A program made the translations under genes and the position numbers. A stretch of DNA of 64,000 bases from an uncultured Aquimarina sp. (GTDB taxonomy: Bacteria > Bacteroidota > Bacteroidia > Flavobacteriales > Flavobacteriaceae): positions 1 to 64,000 of the forward strand of contig CANMWA010000006.1 of NCBI GenBank assembly GCA_947501475.1, read 5' to 3'. Under the pieces are notes generated by a model that saw only the letters and a list, made by a program, of their open reading frames with translations, searched no databases and was not told where the DNA came from. Every line of letters begins with the position of its first letter. The first letter of the stretch is position 1. Below are positions 17,362 through 26,307 of the stretch, piece by piece.

Positions 17362-17615
17362 TGCTTAAATCTATATTATCTTCCAAAAAATATTGGATTA
17401 CTGTTAGTTATATAGGGATTGGTTTTATGATCATCTATAGTATTGTAGAACATATGATGACATATGGTGGTCTGGCAATAGATTCATTTGCTGAAGAAAG
17501 AATACATAATGGGCGTTGGGTTAGATATGTGTTATCTAGGCTAGTTGGGGGATTATTATATGGAATGATTATGGGATATTATTTAGAACTAAGAAAAAGA
17601 AAATCAAATCGATAA
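17361..17615 (+). CDS. Small membrane protein, unknown function
   Basis: The 84-residue protein has two predicted membrane spans (about residues 11-31 and 58-76) and a basic C-terminus (LRKRKSNR). I recognise no family. It overlaps the MazG-like stop by one base and ends one base before aroA, so it is translated as part of the rsgA-dtd-mazG-aroA run. The tight coupling makes it a real gene. Nothing in the sequence gives a function. Confidence 0.75.
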   Translation: MLKSILSSKKYWITVSYIGIGFMIIYSIVEHMMTYGGLAIDSFAEERIHNGRWVRYVLSRLVGGLLYGMIMGYYLELRKRKSNR

Positions 17616-17616
17616 G

Positions 17617-18837
17617 ATGAATTTGAGATTAGAGCGTATTTCGAATATAAAAGAAAGTAGCGTACAAATTACCGGATCTAAGAGTGAAACAAATAGATTA
17701 TTAATCCTGCAAGCACTATACCCAGGTATTAAAATTGAGAATGTATCCAATAGTGATGATTCAGAATTAATGCAAAAAGCTTTAAAAAGTAATGCTTTAG
17801 AAGTTGATATCCATCATGCAGGGACCGCAATGCGTTTTCTTACGGCATATTTTGCAATTCAAGATGGTAGAGAGACAATCCTTACGGGTAGTAAAAGAAT
17901 GCAAGAACGACCTATTAAAATTTTGGTAGAAGCATTACAGGAATTAGGATGTGATATACGTTACGAAAAAAATCATGGATATCCTCCGATACGAATCCTA
18001 GGAAAACAGCCAAATACTAATCAGGTTACATTACAAGCAAATGTAAGTAGCCAGTATATTTCTGCATTAATGTTGATCGCTTCGTCATTACCAAACGGAT
18101 TAGAAATTAATCTCGAAGGTAAAGTTACCTCAGTTCCTTATATTAATATGACATTGAGTTTATTGAGTGATATAGGGGTTAAAGGAATTTTCGAAAATAA
18201 TAAGATTACGATTACATCTGCCAAAAATGTTGCCGAAAAAAGTATAGTGGTAGAGTCTGATTGGAGCTCGGCATCCTATTTTTATAGTATCGTTGCTTTA
18301 TCAGATAATAAGTCGGTCACCTTAGGAAGTTATAAAAAAGATAGCTATCAAGGTGATTCATCTTTAGCTAAGATATATGAATATTTAGGAGTTAAGACAA
18401 TATTTGATAAGCATACAATTACCTTAAATAAGGTGATAGATCCTGTTTTAGAACTCCCTAACGGGTTAGATTTATCTAATTCACCAGATATTGCTCAAAC
18501 TATTGTAGTAACTTGCTTTGGGTTAGGTAAAGGGTGTTATCTTACGGGATTACATACTTTAAAAATCAAAGAAACTGATCGATTAGAAGCACTAAAAACT
18601 GAAATCGAAAAACTAGGCGGGCAAATATATATTACAGATGATACACTTCGTTTAGAACCCTCGACAGTTATAAAAGAAGATGTAACAATAGCTACATATA
18701 ATGATCACCGTATGGCAATGGCATTTGCACCTTTGGCACTTAAAACATCTTTGTTTGTAGAAAATGCAGATGTTGTATCAAAATCATACCCTGATTTTTG
18801 GACAGATCTAAAAAAATTAGGCTTTAAAACTTTATAA
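17617..18837 (+). CDS. aroA: 3-phosphoshikimate 1-carboxyvinyltransferase (EPSP synthase)
   Basis: The 406-residue cytoplasmic enzyme carries out the sixth shikimate step, transferring enolpyruvyl from PEP to shikimate-3-phosphate. Motifs: GSKSETNRLLIL (about 20-31, PEP and shikimate binding), HAGTAMRFLTAYFA (about 70), and KETDRLEAL and DHRMAMAFAPLAL near the C-terminus. It is slightly shorter than the enterobacterial enzyme, as is usual for Bacteroidota. It is the last gene of the rsgA-led run; a strong promoter for queA follows. It acts in the same pathway as the operon at 11-15 kb but is not under that attenuator. Confidence 0.93.
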   Translation: MNLRLERISNIKESSVQITGSKSETNRLLILQALYPGIKIENVSNSDDSELMQKALKSNALEVDIHHAGTAMRFLTAYFAIQDGRETILTGSKRMQERPIKILVEALQELGCDIRYEKNHGYPPIRILGKQPNTNQVTLQANVSSQYISALMLIASSLPNGLEINLEGKVTSVPYINMTLSLLSDIGVKGIFENNKITITSAKNVAEKSIVVESDWSSASYFYSIVALSDNKSVTLGSYKKDSYQGDSSLAKIYEYLGVKTIFDKHTITLNKVIDPVLELPNGLDLSNSPDIAQTIVVTCFGLGKGCYLTGLHTLKIKETDRLEALKTEIEKLGGQIYITDDTLRLEPSTVIKEDVTIATYNDHRMAMAFAPLALKTSLFVENADVVSKSYPDFWTDLKKLGFKTL

Positions 18838-18860
18838 ATTCTAAATATATCTCAATTTAC

Positions 18861-18892
18861 TTGACAACCCCTATTGCGAGATCGTATATTTG
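18861..18892 (+). promoter_or_regulatory. queA promoter, full Bacteroidota consensus
   Basis: TTG at 18861-18863 and TATATTTG at 18885-18892 match the -33 and -7 elements exactly, with a 21-bp spacer. The predicted start is near 18898, giving a leader of about 16 bases. This is the best promoter match in the window. Confidence 0.7.
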
Positions 18893-18914
18893 CACCTTCA
18901 AAAAATAAACACGA

Positions 18915-19964
18915 ATGAAGTTATCACATTTCAATTTTAACCTTCCACAGGAGTTATTAGCAGAGTATCCAGCAGAGAATAGAGACGAAGCACGTCTTAT
19001 GGTACTCAATAGAAAAGATCAAACAATTGAACACAAACAATTTAAAGATCTTATTGATTATTTTCAACCTAATGATGTAATGGTAGTCAATAATACCAAG
19101 GTTTTTCCTGCAAGATTATATGGAAATAAAGAAAAAACCGGAGCTAGAATTGAAGTGTTCTTATTACGAGAGTTAAATTCTGAAACACGCCTATGGGATG
19201 TTCTTGTTGATCCTGCTAGAAAAATCCGTATCGGTAATAAACTTTATTTTGGTGATGATGAAAGTTTGGTTGCCGAAGTAATCGATAATACTACCTCACG
19301 AGGGCGTACTCTTCGTTTTTTATATGATGGGTCTTATGATGAATTTAGACAAAAACTTACTGATCTAGGTGAAACACCACTTCCAAAGTATATAAAGAGA
19401 GATACAGAGCCAGAAGATGAAGAAAGATATCAAACCATTTACGCAAAAAATGAAGGTGCAGTAGCAGCGCCTACAGCGGGACTTCATTTTTCTAAGCATT
19501 TAATGAAGCGCTTAGAGATTAAAGGTGTTGATTTTGCAGAGGTAACCTTACATGTTGGTTTAGGAACTTTTAACCCAGTTGAGGTTGAAGATCTGTCAAA
19601 ACATAAAATGGATAGTGAAGAAGCTTATGTAACAGCCAAAGCAACAGATACCATTAATAACGGTATAGCGAATAAAAGAAGAGTTTGTGCAGTGGGTACG
19701 ACAGTAATGCGCGCTTTAGAAAGTTCAGTATCTTCAGAGAGAACATTAAACGAATTTAGAGGATGGACAAATAAATTTATCTTCCCTCCATATGATTTTA
19801 GTATTGCTAATTGTATGATTACTAATTTCCATACACCAAAGTCTACTTTATTGATGATGGTTTCTGCATTTGCCGGGCATGATTTCATTAAAGAAGCATA
19901 TGAAGAAGCAGTAAAAGAAAAATACAAATTCTATTCTTATGGTGATGCAATGTTAATTATCTAA
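18915..19964 (+). CDS. queA: S-adenosylmethionine:tRNA ribosyltransferase-isomerase
   Basis: The 349-residue enzyme adds the epoxycyclopentane group to preQ1-modified tRNA in queuosine synthesis. The family segments are all present: [16 protein letters not shown] at the N-terminus, [40 protein letters not shown] and [11 protein letters not shown] near the end. Length is standard. It has its own consensus promoter and is closed by a terminator at 19990-20023, so it is a single-gene unit. Confidence 0.96.
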   Translation: MKLSHFNFNLPQELLAEYPAENRDEARLMVLNRKDQTIEHKQFKDLIDYFQPNDVMVVNNTKVFPARLYGNKEKTGARIEVFLLRELNSETRLWDVLVDPARKIRIGNKLYFGDDESLVAEVIDNTTSRGRTLRFLYDGSYDEFRQKLTDLGETPLPKYIKRDTEPEDEERYQTIYAKNEGAVAAPTAGLHFSKHLMKRLEIKGVDFAEVTLHVGLGTFNPVEVEDLSKHKMDSEEAYVTAKATDTINNGIANKRRVCAVGTTVMRALESSVSSERTLNEFRGWTNKFIFPPYDFSIANCMITNFHTPKSTLLMMVSAFAGHDFIKEAYEEAVKEKYKFYSYGDAMLII

Positions 19965-19989
19965 GAAAACAATAAAAAAATACTAAATT

Positions 19990-20023
19990 CCTGCTTAGTT
20001 TTTATATTAAGCAGGCTTTTTTT
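19990..20023 (+). terminator. Intrinsic terminator after queA
   Basis: cctgctta (19990-19997) pairs with taagcagg (20008-20015), with a ten-base loop and a following T-tract. It lies 25 bp after the queA stop. Confidence 0.85.
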
Positions 20024-20260
20024 ATATATTTCCAAAAATTAAAATGTTAAATTATTTAGTTTATGATAAAACACTGAGGATTAACTTGCTAAAGATTATG
20101 GTTTTACCGTAATTTGCATTCTGTGTTTTACAGCGATAAAAATGAACTTTTATCGAAAAAAATACATTATATATTGGTTATAAATGTACTTTTTATAATT
20201 TTTGGACCGTTTTTTGTATTCCAAAATATGAACATGAACTTAAACCTAATTAAAAATACA

Positions 20261-21208
20261 ATGAAGAAAGTAATTTTTTATGTAACATTTTTTATAACTA
20301 TGTGCACAACAGCACAAACAAAAGTAGGAAGTGTCTATTTCAATAATGAAGATGTTTTTGGTGAAACAGAGCTTATGCTTAATGGAGCCGGAACAAGAGA
20401 TAAACTTTATGCCATAGCATTATATTTAGACCTTGATTTTGATGTTGATAATCTAAATGACGGAAATAAAGTTGCTGATAAAGATACCAACATGGCTATC
20501 ACCATAAAGCTTACTTCCACAATGGAAGGCGAAGAACTGAGACAAGTGATTAGAAACGGAATGGAAAGAGCTACCGATGGTAACAGTTATGTATTAGAAG
20601 ATCAAATAAGAGATTTTATAAATCTTATTCCAAACGAAGTAAAGAAATTTGACATTTTCAGAATCTTACACAAAAAAGGTGGAGATATCACTGTATTTAA
20701 AAATAAAACTAAAGTTGGGACTTTAAAAAGTCTTGATTTCAAAAAAGCATTATTTAAAATATGGTTAGGAGATAATCCGGTAGATGGAACGTTAAAAGAA
20801 AATTTATTGTCATCTATTGATCCCAATCCCGTTTTAGGAAAATGGAAAACTTTTGATGCAAAAACAGGCGTTGCTATAAATATTGTACAAGTGTACATGA
20901 TCAAGAATCAAGTATTCGCAACTATAGAAAAAATGTTACGCCAATCACAAAGAGATGATATTTGCTATGATTGTGTAGGTGAAGATAAAAACCAAAAGGT
21001 AGAAGGTTTGGTGATTGTTAAAGGTTTAAAACCTGTGGGAGATAATAAATATCAAGGAGGAACGTATACTAATATTAAAGACGGAAGCGTATCTGATTGC
21101 CAAATGTGGGTTGAAGAAGGTAATCAAGGCATCTTAAAGGTAAAATATAAAGGAAGCAGAGATATCCACGAATGGAAAAGAGTAAAAGATGTTAAAGAGA
21201 ACAAGTAA
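20261..21208 (+). CDS. Secreted protein with chalcone isomerase-like and DUF2147 domains
   Basis: The 315-residue protein has a signal peptide (residues 1-19, ending TTAQ). Residues about 20-170 follow the chalcone-isomerase-like pattern (KVGSVYFNN, LNGAGTRDKLYAIALYLD, FLNLIP-type region). Residues about 175-310 match DUF2147 (LGKWKTFDAKTGVAINIVQVY, a CYDC pair, and QGGTYTNIKDG). The first domain in bacteria is not an enzyme of flavonoid synthesis; it is thought to be a lipid- or ligand-binding fold. A much longer frame begins at 20114, but only the ATG at 20261 gives a proper signal peptide. A palindromic terminator follows. Confidence 0.8.
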   Translation: MKKVIFYVTFFITMCTTAQTKVGSVYFNNEDVFGETELMLNGAGTRDKLYAIALYLDLDFDVDNLNDGNKVADKDTNMAITIKLTSTMEGEELRQVIRNGMERATDGNSYVLEDQIRDFINLIPNEVKKFDIFRILHKKGGDITVFKNKTKVGTLKSLDFKKALFKIWLGDNPVDGTLKENLLSSIDPNPVLGKWKTFDAKTGVAINIVQVYMIKNQVFATIEKMLRQSQRDDICYDCVGEDKNQKVEGLVIVKGLKPVGDNKYQGGTYTNIKDGSVSDCQMWVEEGNQGILKVKYKGSRDIHEWKRVKDVKENK

Positions 21209-21234
21209 GATATAAAAACTCTAGAGTTATAGTA

Positions 21235-21266
21235 AACCCCTTGATGATATCATCAAGGGGTTTTTA
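21235..21266 (+). terminator. Terminator, perfect 28-bp palindrome
   Basis: Positions 21235-21262 form a perfect palindrome (aaccccttgatgat and its complement), followed by T's. It lies 26 bp after the upstream stop. Confidence 0.85.
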
Positions 21267-21307
21267 ATTATTAAGATAATAAGGGTAAGTGTACCGTTTT
21301 ATCTTTT

Positions 21308-21315
21308 TACTTTTG
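21308..21315 (+). promoter_or_regulatory. -7 element of rlmN
   Basis: TACTTTTG matches TAnnTTTG exactly and ends 7 bp before the rlmN ATG, implying an almost leaderless transcript. No clear -33 TTG was seen. Confidence 0.5.
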
Positions 21316-21322
21316 TACCAAC

Positions 21323-22363
21323 ATGAAATCAAAGAAAAAAGACATTAGAGCATTAACCAAGGATCAACTACGACAGTTCTTTGAAGAAAACGGAGATAAA
21401 CCATTTAGAGGTAATCAAGTATATGAATGGTTATGGCACAAAGGAGCTCATAGTTTTGAGGATATGACTAATATCTCTAAAACTACAAGACAAATGCTTG
21501 AAGAGCATTTTGTAATCAATCATATTCATGTTGATCAAATGCAACGCAGCACAGATGGTACTATAAAAAATGCTGTAAGATTACACGATGGCTTAATAGT
21601 AGAGTCTGTATTGATCCCTACATCAACAAGAACAACAGCATGTGTGTCGTCTCAAGTTGGTTGTAGTTTGGATTGCAAGTTTTGTGCAACCGCTAGATTA
21701 AAAAGAATGCGCAACCTTAACCCCGATGAAATCTATGATCAGGTAATGGCAATTGACAAAGAAAGTAGGTTGTATCATAATCGACCACTATCAAATATTG
21801 TATTTATGGGAATGGGAGAACCCTTAATGAATTATAATAATGTCCTGAAAGCCATAGAAAAAATCACCTCTCCTGAAGGGTTAGGAATGTCACCAAAGAG
21901 AATAACACTATCAACCTCTGGGGTGCCAAAGATGATCAAAAAAATGGCTGATGACGAAGTGAAATTTAAGTTGGCTGTATCTCTACACTCTGCTATCGAT
22001 GAAGTAAGAACATCTATAATGCCATTTAATGAAACATTTCCGCTGTCAGAACTTAAAGAATCTTTAGAATATTGGTACGCAAAAACCAAAAGTAGAATTA
22101 CTTATGAATATGTAGTTTGGGATGGGATTAATGATAACAAAGAAGCTATAGACGCATTTGTTCAATTTTGTGCATATGTGCCCTGCAAGGTTAATTTAAT
22201 AGAATATAACCCAATAGATGACGGAGCGTTTCAACAAGCATCCAATGGTGCGATAAATAATTACATTAATGCTCTCGAATCTAGAGGTATAATCGTTAAT
22301 GTGCGTCGTAGCCGTGGAAAAGATATAGACGCCGCTTGTGGGCAACTAGCAAATAAATCATAG
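21323..22363 (+). CDS. rlmN: Dual-specificity 23S rRNA (A2503) / tRNA (A37) C2-methyltransferase
   Basis: The 346-residue radical-SAM enzyme has the [4Fe-4S] motif CSLDCKFC (Cys-x3-Cys-x2-Cys, about residues 113-120). The GMGEPLMN segment and the C-terminal DIDAACGQL cysteine form the methyl-carrier pair with the upstream conserved cysteine (TTACVSSQ). The length is that of the family. It stands between a palindromic terminator and the polyprenyl synthase gene as a single unit. Confidence 0.95.
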   Translation: MKSKKKDIRALTKDQLRQFFEENGDKPFRGNQVYEWLWHKGAHSFEDMTNISKTTRQMLEEHFVINHIHVDQMQRSTDGTIKNAVRLHDGLIVESVLIPTSTRTTACVSSQVGCSLDCKFCATARLKRMRNLNPDEIYDQVMAIDKESRLYHNRPLSNIVFMGMGEPLMNYNNVLKAIEKITSPEGLGMSPKRITLSTSGVPKMIKKMADDEVKFKLAVSLHSAIDEVRTSIMPFNETFPLSELKESLEYWYAKTKSRITYEYVVWDGINDNKEAIDAFVQFCAYVPCKVNLIEYNPIDDGAFQQASNGAINNYINALESRGIIVNVRRSRGKDIDAACGQLANKS

Positions 22364-22476
22364 TATAAAAATTATAATATTTTTTTGATTTCATTATATA
22401 TCATATTCAATTCCTAAGAAAAAACTATTTACATTATCTTCGCATACAATAAGATAATACAATCAAGTACAGCATA

Positions 22477-23454
22477 TTGAAAGTTGTTGAGCAAATAAAA
22501 TTACCTATCATTGATGAAATGGAGCTTTTTGAGCAAAAGTTTTCCGAATCAATGTCTTCAAAGGTAGCCTTGTTGAATAGGATTACACACTACATTGTAA
22601 ATCGAAAAGGGAAACAAATGCGTCCTATGTTTGTTTTTCTAGTTTCAAAAATGGTTTCCAAAGGAGAAGTTAATGATCGAACTTATCGAGGGGCTTCAGT
22701 TATAGAATTAATACATACAGCCACATTGGTTCATGACGATGTTGTAGATGATTCTAATAGAAGACGAGGGTTTTTTTCGATCAATGCACTGTGGAAAAAT
22801 AAAATTGCCGTTTTAGTTGGGGATTACCTTTTATCCAAAGGTCTTTTGTTATCTATTGATCATGGTGATTTTGATCTTTTAAAGATTATTTCGGTAGCAG
22901 TTAGAGAAATGAGTGAAGGAGAATTGTTGCAAATCGAAAAAGCCAGAAACCTTGATATTACCGAAGATGTTTATTACGAAATTATCCGCCAGAAAACAGC
23001 AACATTAATTGCAGCATGCTGTAGTTTAGGAGCTTGTTCTGTGATGCCAGATACTGATGACGTTCAAAAAATGAGAAAATTTGGAGAGCTTATCGGTATG
23101 GCGTTTCAAATCAAAGATGATCTTTTTGATTATGGAGACGCTGCTATTGGTAAACCAACAGGGATAGACATCAAAGAACAAAAAATGACACTCCCCCTAA
23201 TCTATACATTGAATAATTGTAGTAAAGAAAGAAAAAAATGGCTCATTAATTCGGTAAAAAACCATAGTAAGGATAAAAAACGAGTTAAAGAGGTTATAGA
23301 TTTTGTAAAAATAAGCGGGGGGTTAGAGTATGCCATTGGCGTTATGCATACTTTTAAAGAAGAAGCACTTTCTATCTTATCAGACTACCCAGATTCAGAG
23401 TATAGATCCTCATTAGAACTAATGGTGGATTATGTAATCGATCGAAAAAAGTAA
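22477..23454 (+). CDS. Polyprenyl diphosphate synthase (octaprenyl-type)
   Basis: The 325-residue all-alpha trans-prenyltransferase has the first aspartate-rich motif LVHDDVVDDS (about residues 86-95) and the second FQIKDDLFDYG (about 210-220). It probably makes the side chain of menaquinone. The start is TTG at 22477; the N-terminus MKVVEQIKLPI resembles flavobacterial homologues and no nearby ATG exists. The 113-bp upstream gap holds a near -7 element (TATCTTCG, 22435-22442). Chain length cannot be read with confidence. Confidence 0.9.
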   Translation: MKVVEQIKLPIIDEMELFEQKFSESMSSKVALLNRITHYIVNRKGKQMRPMFVFLVSKMVSKGEVNDRTYRGASVIELIHTATLVHDDVVDDSNRRRGFFSINALWKNKIAVLVGDYLLSKGLLLSIDHGDFDLLKIISVAVREMSEGELLQIEKARNLDITEDVYYEIIRQKTATLIAACCSLGACSVMPDTDDVQKMRKFGELIGMAFQIKDDLFDYGDAAIGKPTGIDIKEQKMTLPLIYTLNNCSKERKKWLINSVKNHSKDKKRVKEVIDFVKISGGLEYAIGVMHTFKEEALSILSDYPDSEYRSSLELMVDYVIDRKK

Positions 23455-23491
23455 TCCTAATTCCTCGAAGGAAAAAATTATTTTACCCCAG

Positions 23492-23519
23492 GCAACCATT
23501 TTGTTTTTTATCGCGTCTA
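23492..23519 (+). promoter_or_regulatory. Probable ECF sigma-dependent promoter, likely autoregulatory
   Basis: GCAACC at 23492-23497 and CGTCTA at 23514-23519 are separated by exactly 16 bp. This is the geometry of ECF -35 and -10 elements and unlike the housekeeping TTG/TAnnTTTG type. It lies 34 bp upstream of the ECF sigma factor gene, so self-activation is likely. Confidence 0.55.
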
Positions 23520-23552
23520 TGTATATAGAAGATCTAATTAATTGATTTTATC

Positions 23553-24122
23553 TTGAAAGTTATTCAGTTTTATAAAAGCGAAACACAACTCATTAAAAGA
23601 GCAGCGAAGCAACATCGTGATGCACAACAACAGTTGTATGCTCAATACGCACCCAAGATGCTAAGCGTATGTAGACAATACATAAGAGATATGCATTTTG
23701 CAGAAGAGGTAATGTTGAGCGGGTTTCTAAAAGTATTTCTGAATTTGAAAAACTTTAAGTTCGAAGGTAGTTTTGAAGGTTGGGTGCGAAGGATAATGGT
23801 TAATGAATCTATTTCATTTCTTAGAAAAGAAAAACAAATTTTATTTACCGATGATATTGTAAACCATCATGAAGAATCCTGGAATAATATTAATACAGAA
23901 CTTGAGGTAGAGCAAATCCAAGAATTGATCGATAGCTTGCCCGAAGGATACAAGACAGTGTTTGTATTATATGCTGTAGAAGGATACAAACATAACGAAA
24001 TAGCCAAAGCACTTGAGATTTCTGAGAGCACCTCAAAATCACAATTGTTTAAAGCAAGAAAGATGTTACAGCAAAAGTTAAATCAACAAAATAAAATAAG
24101 TAATGGCGCCATTGAAATTTGA
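23553..24122 (+). CDS. ECF-family RNA polymerase sigma factor
   Basis: The 189-residue sigma-70 family protein has only regions 2 and 4. Region 2 (about 25-95) contains the YAPKMLSVCRQYIRD and FEGSFEGWVRRIMVNESISFLRK segments. Region 4 (about 125-180) contains LPEGYKTVFVLYAVEGYKHNEIAKALEISESTSKSQLFKARKML, a clear helix-turn-helix. The start is TTG at 23553. It overlaps the next gene, a one-span membrane protein, by 20 bp, as sigma and anti-sigma pairs often do, and a likely self-recognised promoter lies upstream. The signal is unknown. Confidence 0.9.
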   Translation: MKVIQFYKSETQLIKRAAKQHRDAQQQLYAQYAPKMLSVCRQYIRDMHFAEEVMLSGFLKVFLNLKNFKFEGSFEGWVRRIMVNESISFLRKEKQILFTDDIVNHHEESWNNINTELEVEQIQELIDSLPEGYKTVFVLYAVEGYKHNEIAKALEISESTSKSQLFKARKMLQQKLNQQNKISNGAIEI

Positions 24123-24930
24123 AGAAAAGATGAAGGAAAAACTTGAGCAACGCGCTATCAAACCTTCAGAAAATTCCTGGGAGCAATTAGCCAACCAGTT
24201 AGATGATATAGAGCATCAAAAAAAGGGGTTTAAAAAGATCTGGTGGTATGGCATCGCGGCCATCTTTATAGGTACTCTGATGATGATTCCTATATTTCAA
24301 AATAATAATCCAGCTTCTGATCAAGATAATAATCAATTTGTTGATGTAAATCATAAGGATATAAAACAAAATCATGCAGATGTTGTCTCAGATAAAAATC
24401 CTGAATTAAAAGAAGAGATTACGTCAATAGATAAGCCCGAAAATAAAAATACCGAAGCTATTGTTTTAGAACAGAAAAATAGTATTCCGAAAAAAACTAA
24501 CAATCTAGTAACGACAACTTTTGATAAAGAAAATTTTTTAAATGAAAATACCGAAATCAGTACTAAATCCTCAGCAATAACAATAGTAAAAAATGATGAC
24601 GAAGCAAATGAAATTGAACAATCAAAAGAAACAACATTATCTGCCAAATCTGAAATAATAGATGATAAAATAGCCAATGTAGTAGCGCAGATAGAAGATC
24701 TACAAAAAAATAATATAGAAGTTACCGACGAAGAAATTGATCGATTGCTACGAAAAGCGCAACGTGAAATTACAGCAGAAAAAATATTAAAATCTAATAC
24801 AGTAAGTGCATCGGCTCTTTTACAAGATGTAGAACAAGAACTCGATGAAACTTTTAAACAGCGTGTTTTTGAAGCCCTTAAAACAGGTTTTCAAAAAGTT
24901 AAAACCGCCGTAGTAGAACGAGAAAATTAA
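24103..24930 (+). CDS. Single-span membrane protein, probable anti-sigma factor
   Basis: The 275-residue protein has a cytoplasmic N-terminal helix region (about 1-43, KFEEKMKEKLEQRAIKPSENSWEQL), one transmembrane segment (about 46-64) and a long charged periplasmic part (about 70-275), low in complexity until a helical C-terminus. No zinc-binding HxxxCxxC anti-sigma motif is present. The role is inferred from its 20-bp overlap with the ECF sigma gene and its topology. A 20-bp hairpin (24957-24976) separates it from the next gene. Confidence 0.7.
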   Translation: MAPLKFEEKMKEKLEQRAIKPSENSWEQLANQLDDIEHQKKGFKKIWWYGIAAIFIGTLMMIPIFQNNNPASDQDNNQFVDVNHKDIKQNHADVVSDKNPELKEEITSIDKPENKNTEAIVLEQKNSIPKKTNNLVTTTFDKENFLNENTEISTKSSAITIVKNDDEANEIEQSKETTLSAKSEIIDDKIANVVAQIEDLQKNNIEVTDEEIDRLLRKAQREITAEKILKSNTVSASALLQDVEQELDETFKQRVFEALKTGFQKVKTAVVEREN

Positions 24931-24956
24931 TTCATTCATCAATCAAAGCTGTTTCT

Positions 24957-24976
24957 CCTCTCATGCCTATGAGAGG
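24957..24976. other. Short perfect hairpin between the anti-sigma-like gene and an outer-membrane protein gene
   Basis: cctctcat (24957-24964) pairs with atgagagg (24969-24976) around the tetraloop gcct. No T-tract follows, so it is not an intrinsic terminator. It may stabilise or process the mRNA between the two genes. Confidence 0.5.
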
Positions 24977-25005
24977 GTATAACAGCAAATCAAAATCAAT
25001 ATATC

Positions 25006-26076
25006 ATGAAGACTATATTTACTATTGCCACAATAGTGGCCATGACATTTTTTGCTCAATTATTAAATGCTCAAGAAGAGTCTAATACTCATAGAATAGA
25101 AGAGTTAAATGCCCAGAAAGAGAACGTTATCCAGATTGAAAAAGATGCACTAAAAAAAGAGGTAGAAGCCATAAATGATAAGTTGGCCAATAACGAAATA
25201 ACAATCGAAGAGGCGCAAAAACGTAAAGAAGTAGTCGCAAAAAACCATGCCTTAAATATTGAAAATCGGTTAGCGATTATTGATAATAAGATTGCATTAT
25301 TAGAGCGCAATGGTTTGGAAAACCTGAATACAGAAGACCCTGAAATTTGGATTGGCATAGGGGCAAAAGATAAGGATAATGCTGATATTCTCTTTGGGGT
25401 TAAAGTGAATACAGGAAAAGAAAGAAAGGTAAAATACGACCTAAGAACATCTTCAGACTTGGTTGTTGGTTTTGGATTGAATAATGCAATAGTAGATGGG
25501 CAATCTTTAGATGATTCAGACTATAAAATTGCAGGAAGTAGATTTTTTGAAATTGGATGGGCATGGAAAACAAGAGTTTTTAAGAATACCAATTTCTTAA
25601 GGTTTAAGTATGGCGTTTCTTATCAATCTAATGGTTTAAAACCAACAAAGAACAGATACTTTGTTGAAAACGGAAATCAAACCGAACTAGAGGATTTTAG
25701 AGTAGAACTTGATAAATCAAAATTTAGAATGGATAATATAGTAGTACCTATACATTTTGAGTTTGGACCATCAAAAGTAAAACAAACAGAAAATTCTATT
25801 AGATACGTTACCGATAATATGTTTAAAATAGGATTAGGAGGGTATGTTGGCACTAATATTAGCACACGTCAAAAGCTAAAATTTAAGGAAGATGGGGATA
25901 ATATTAAGGATAAAATCAAAAGAGATTATAATACTAGTGATTTGATTTATGGAATAAGCTCTTATATAGGTTTTGGAGATATGTCATTGTATTTAAAATA
26001 TGATTTATCTCCAATTTTTAGAAATGCAGAAATTGAACAAAATAATGTTTCTCTAGGAATACGTTTTGACCTTTAA
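25006..26076 (+). CDS. Outer-membrane beta-barrel-like protein with N-terminal coiled coil
   Basis: The 356-residue protein has a signal peptide (residues 1-22, ending LLNAQ) and a charged helical region with coiled-coil character (about 25-105). A beta-strand-rich part of about 240 residues follows, with Gly/aromatic alternation, ending in VSLGIRFDL, the terminal aromatic/Leu strand usual for outer-membrane proteins. I recognise no named family. It follows the ECF sigma and anti-sigma-like genes by 75 bp and is probably a member or target of that regulatory unit. A 13-bp-stem terminator follows. Confidence 0.7.
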   Translation: MKTIFTIATIVAMTFFAQLLNAQEESNTHRIEELNAQKENVIQIEKDALKKEVEAINDKLANNEITIEEAQKRKEVVAKNHALNIENRLAIIDNKIALLERNGLENLNTEDPEIWIGIGAKDKDNADILFGVKVNTGKERKVKYDLRTSSDLVVGFGLNNAIVDGQSLDDSDYKIAGSRFFEIGWAWKTRVFKNTNFLRFKYGVSYQSNGLKPTKNRYFVENGNQTELEDFRVELDKSKFRMDNIVVPIHFEFGPSKVKQTENSIRYVTDNMFKIGLGGYVGTNISTRQKLKFKEDGDNIKDKIKRDYNTSDLIYGISSYIGFGDMSLYLKYDLSPIFRNAEIEQNNVSLGIRFDL

Positions 26077-26182
26077 TTGACTTAAAAAATACTTTCATTT
26101 ATTTTTTTTGTAAAAAATTAACATAATTAAGCTGGGTATTTTTGTTAAAAATTAATTAGATCTAATAATTTATTTGTTTTTT

Positions 26183-26217
26183 AAGAAGAGTGATAATGTT
26201 ATATCATTCTTCTTTCT
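26183..26217 (+). terminator. Terminator after the coiled-coil outer-membrane protein gene
   Basis: A 13-bp stem (26183-26195 with 26202-26214, one G-T pair) has a six-base loop and is followed by a T-rich stretch. It lies 107 bp after the stop. Confidence 0.7.
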
Positions 26218-26275
26218 TATTAATATTGTGGATTTTTTTTTAGATTAGCTATGCCTTACTATAGCTTACATTCGC

Positions 26276-26307
26276 GCCATTTATATACTTGTATAAGTGG
26301 CTTTTTT
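26276..26307 (+). terminator. Second terminator-like hairpin in the 26.1-26.6 kb gap
   Basis: gccatttata (26276-26285) pairs with tataagtggc (26292-26301, one G-T pair), followed by six T. It is 60 bp beyond the previous terminator with no reading frame between, so it either backs that one up or ends a short transcript. From 26308 to 26584 I see only AT-rich DNA leading to the next gene, with no consensus promoter. Confidence 0.6.

Noticed and set aside
20114..20260. Extended N-terminus of the chalcone isomerase-like protein
   Set aside because: The longer frame would place a hydrophobic segment far from the N-terminus, while the ATG at 20261 gives a standard signal peptide.
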